A stretch of DNA of 6,150 nt from Pedococcus sp. (GTDB taxonomy: Bacteria; Actinomycetota; Actinomycetes; Actinomycetales; Dermatophilaceae): contig JAICSZ010000145.1 in assembly GCA_025936615.1 (NCBI GenBank), positions 1-6,150 of the forward strand, written 5' to 3'. Both the position numbers and the translations under genes were made by a program. Under the pieces are notes generated by a model that saw only the letters and a program-made list of their open reading frames with translations, was not told the origin of the DNA and ran no database searches. Of the stretch, positions 5,903 through 6,150 are shown one piece after another. Each line of letters starts with the position of its first letter. Position 1 is the first letter of the stretch.

Positions 5903-6139
5903 TCAGATGTGCACCACCGGGCAGGTCAGCGTGCGGGTGATGCCCGCGATGTTCTGCACCCTCGCGACCACCAGCTTGCCCAGCTCGTCGACGTTGCGAG
6001 CCTCGGCCCGCACGATCACGTCATAGGGACCGGTCACGTCCTCGGCCAGCGTGACGCCTTTGACCTCAGCGATCTCGGCGGCCACCTCGGCGGCCTTGCC
6101 GACGTCGGTCTGGATCAGGATGTAGGCCTGCACCACCAT
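5903..6139 (-). CDS. Stand-alone RAM (Lrp/AsnC ligand-binding) domain protein
   Basis: The 78-aa protein consists only of the small-molecule-binding and oligomerisation domain of Lrp/AsnC regulators, a beta-alpha-beta-beta-alpha-beta ferredoxin-like fold. Visible pieces are strand VVQAYILIQT (2-11), helix GKAAEVAAEIAEV (14-26), strand GVTLAEDVTG (28-37), strand YDVIVRAEA (39-47), helix NVDELGKLVVARVQNI (49-64) and a final strand GITRTLTCPVVHI (66-78). The D-V-T-G-P-Y-D-V segment is typical of the family. No helix-turn-helix is present and the frame starts at a good ATG, with AGGAG six bases upstream (6146-6150). It is therefore a genuine single-domain form, not a truncated regulator. Such proteins may bind amino acids or modulate partner Lrp proteins; the ligand here is unknown. 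Confidence 0.9.
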   Translation of the reverse strand: MVVQAYILIQTDVGKAAEVAAEIAEVKGVTLAEDVTGPYDVIVRAEARNVDELGKLVVARVQNIAGITRTLTCPVVHI

Positions 6140-6145
6140 GCTGCA

Positions 6146-6150
6146 CTCCT
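6146..6150 (-). promoter_or_regulatory. Ribosome binding site of the RAM-domain gene
   Basis: AGGAG on the minus strand lies six bases before the ATG. It confirms the start and shows that the gene is complete at the right edge of the window. Confidence 0.75.

Noticed and set aside
1..6150. CRISPR array, tRNA, rRNA, insertion sequence or toxin-antitoxin system
   Set aside because: No regularly spaced repeats, cloverleaf-like segments, transposase motifs or terminal inverted repeats with target duplications were found. The genes are core metabolism.

Overview
The window is chromosomal DNA from a high-GC actinobacterium. The G/C-rich third codon positions, F420 biosynthesis gene, DUF3515-type lipoprotein and lysine-rich HU-type tail all point that way. 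A member of the Nocardioides / Propionibacteriales group would fit, but that placement is inference. The core order is one I recognise from actinobacterial chromosomes: HU protein, cofC/fbiD, plsC, gpsA, ddl, DUF3515, with thiL commonly nearby. Gene density is very high and no gap exceeds 300 bases. The longest is the roughly 134-bp divergent gap between cofC and plsC.

Layout, left to right: (1) the 3' end of an HU-family nucleoid protein gene (+), closed by a strong 16-bp hairpin; (2) cofC (-), the guanylyltransferase of coenzyme F420 synthesis, with an unusual C-terminal cold-shock-like extension; (3) plsC (+) and gpsA (+), a translationally coupled pair with a 1-nt overlap; (4) a PLP-dependent Cys/Met-metabolism enzyme (-), convergent with gpsA; (5) ddl (+), D-alanine--D-alanine ligase, divergent from the PLP gene across 62 bp that hold a mirrored pair of promoter-like elements; (6) a DUF3515 predicted lipoprotein (-), convergent with ddl, whose start codon is unclear; (7) a stand-alone RAM (Lrp/AsnC ligand-binding) domain protein (-), complete up to its ribosome binding site at the right edge.

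PlsC and GpsA belong together. GpsA makes sn-glycerol-3-phosphate, and PlsC-type acyltransferases add the second acyl chain on the way to phosphatidic acid. Ddl supplies the D-Ala-D-Ala dipeptide for peptidoglycan, so the + strand genes serve the cell envelope. CofC, the PLP enzyme and the RAM protein are metabolically separate neighbours.

I see no mobile element, CRISPR array, RNA gene or defence system. This is mostly ordinary core genome. The points worth a second look are the CofC extension, the mirrored leaderless-type promoters between the PLP gene and ddl, the missing start codon of the DUF3515 gene, and the nested inverted repeats between gpsA and the PLP gene.
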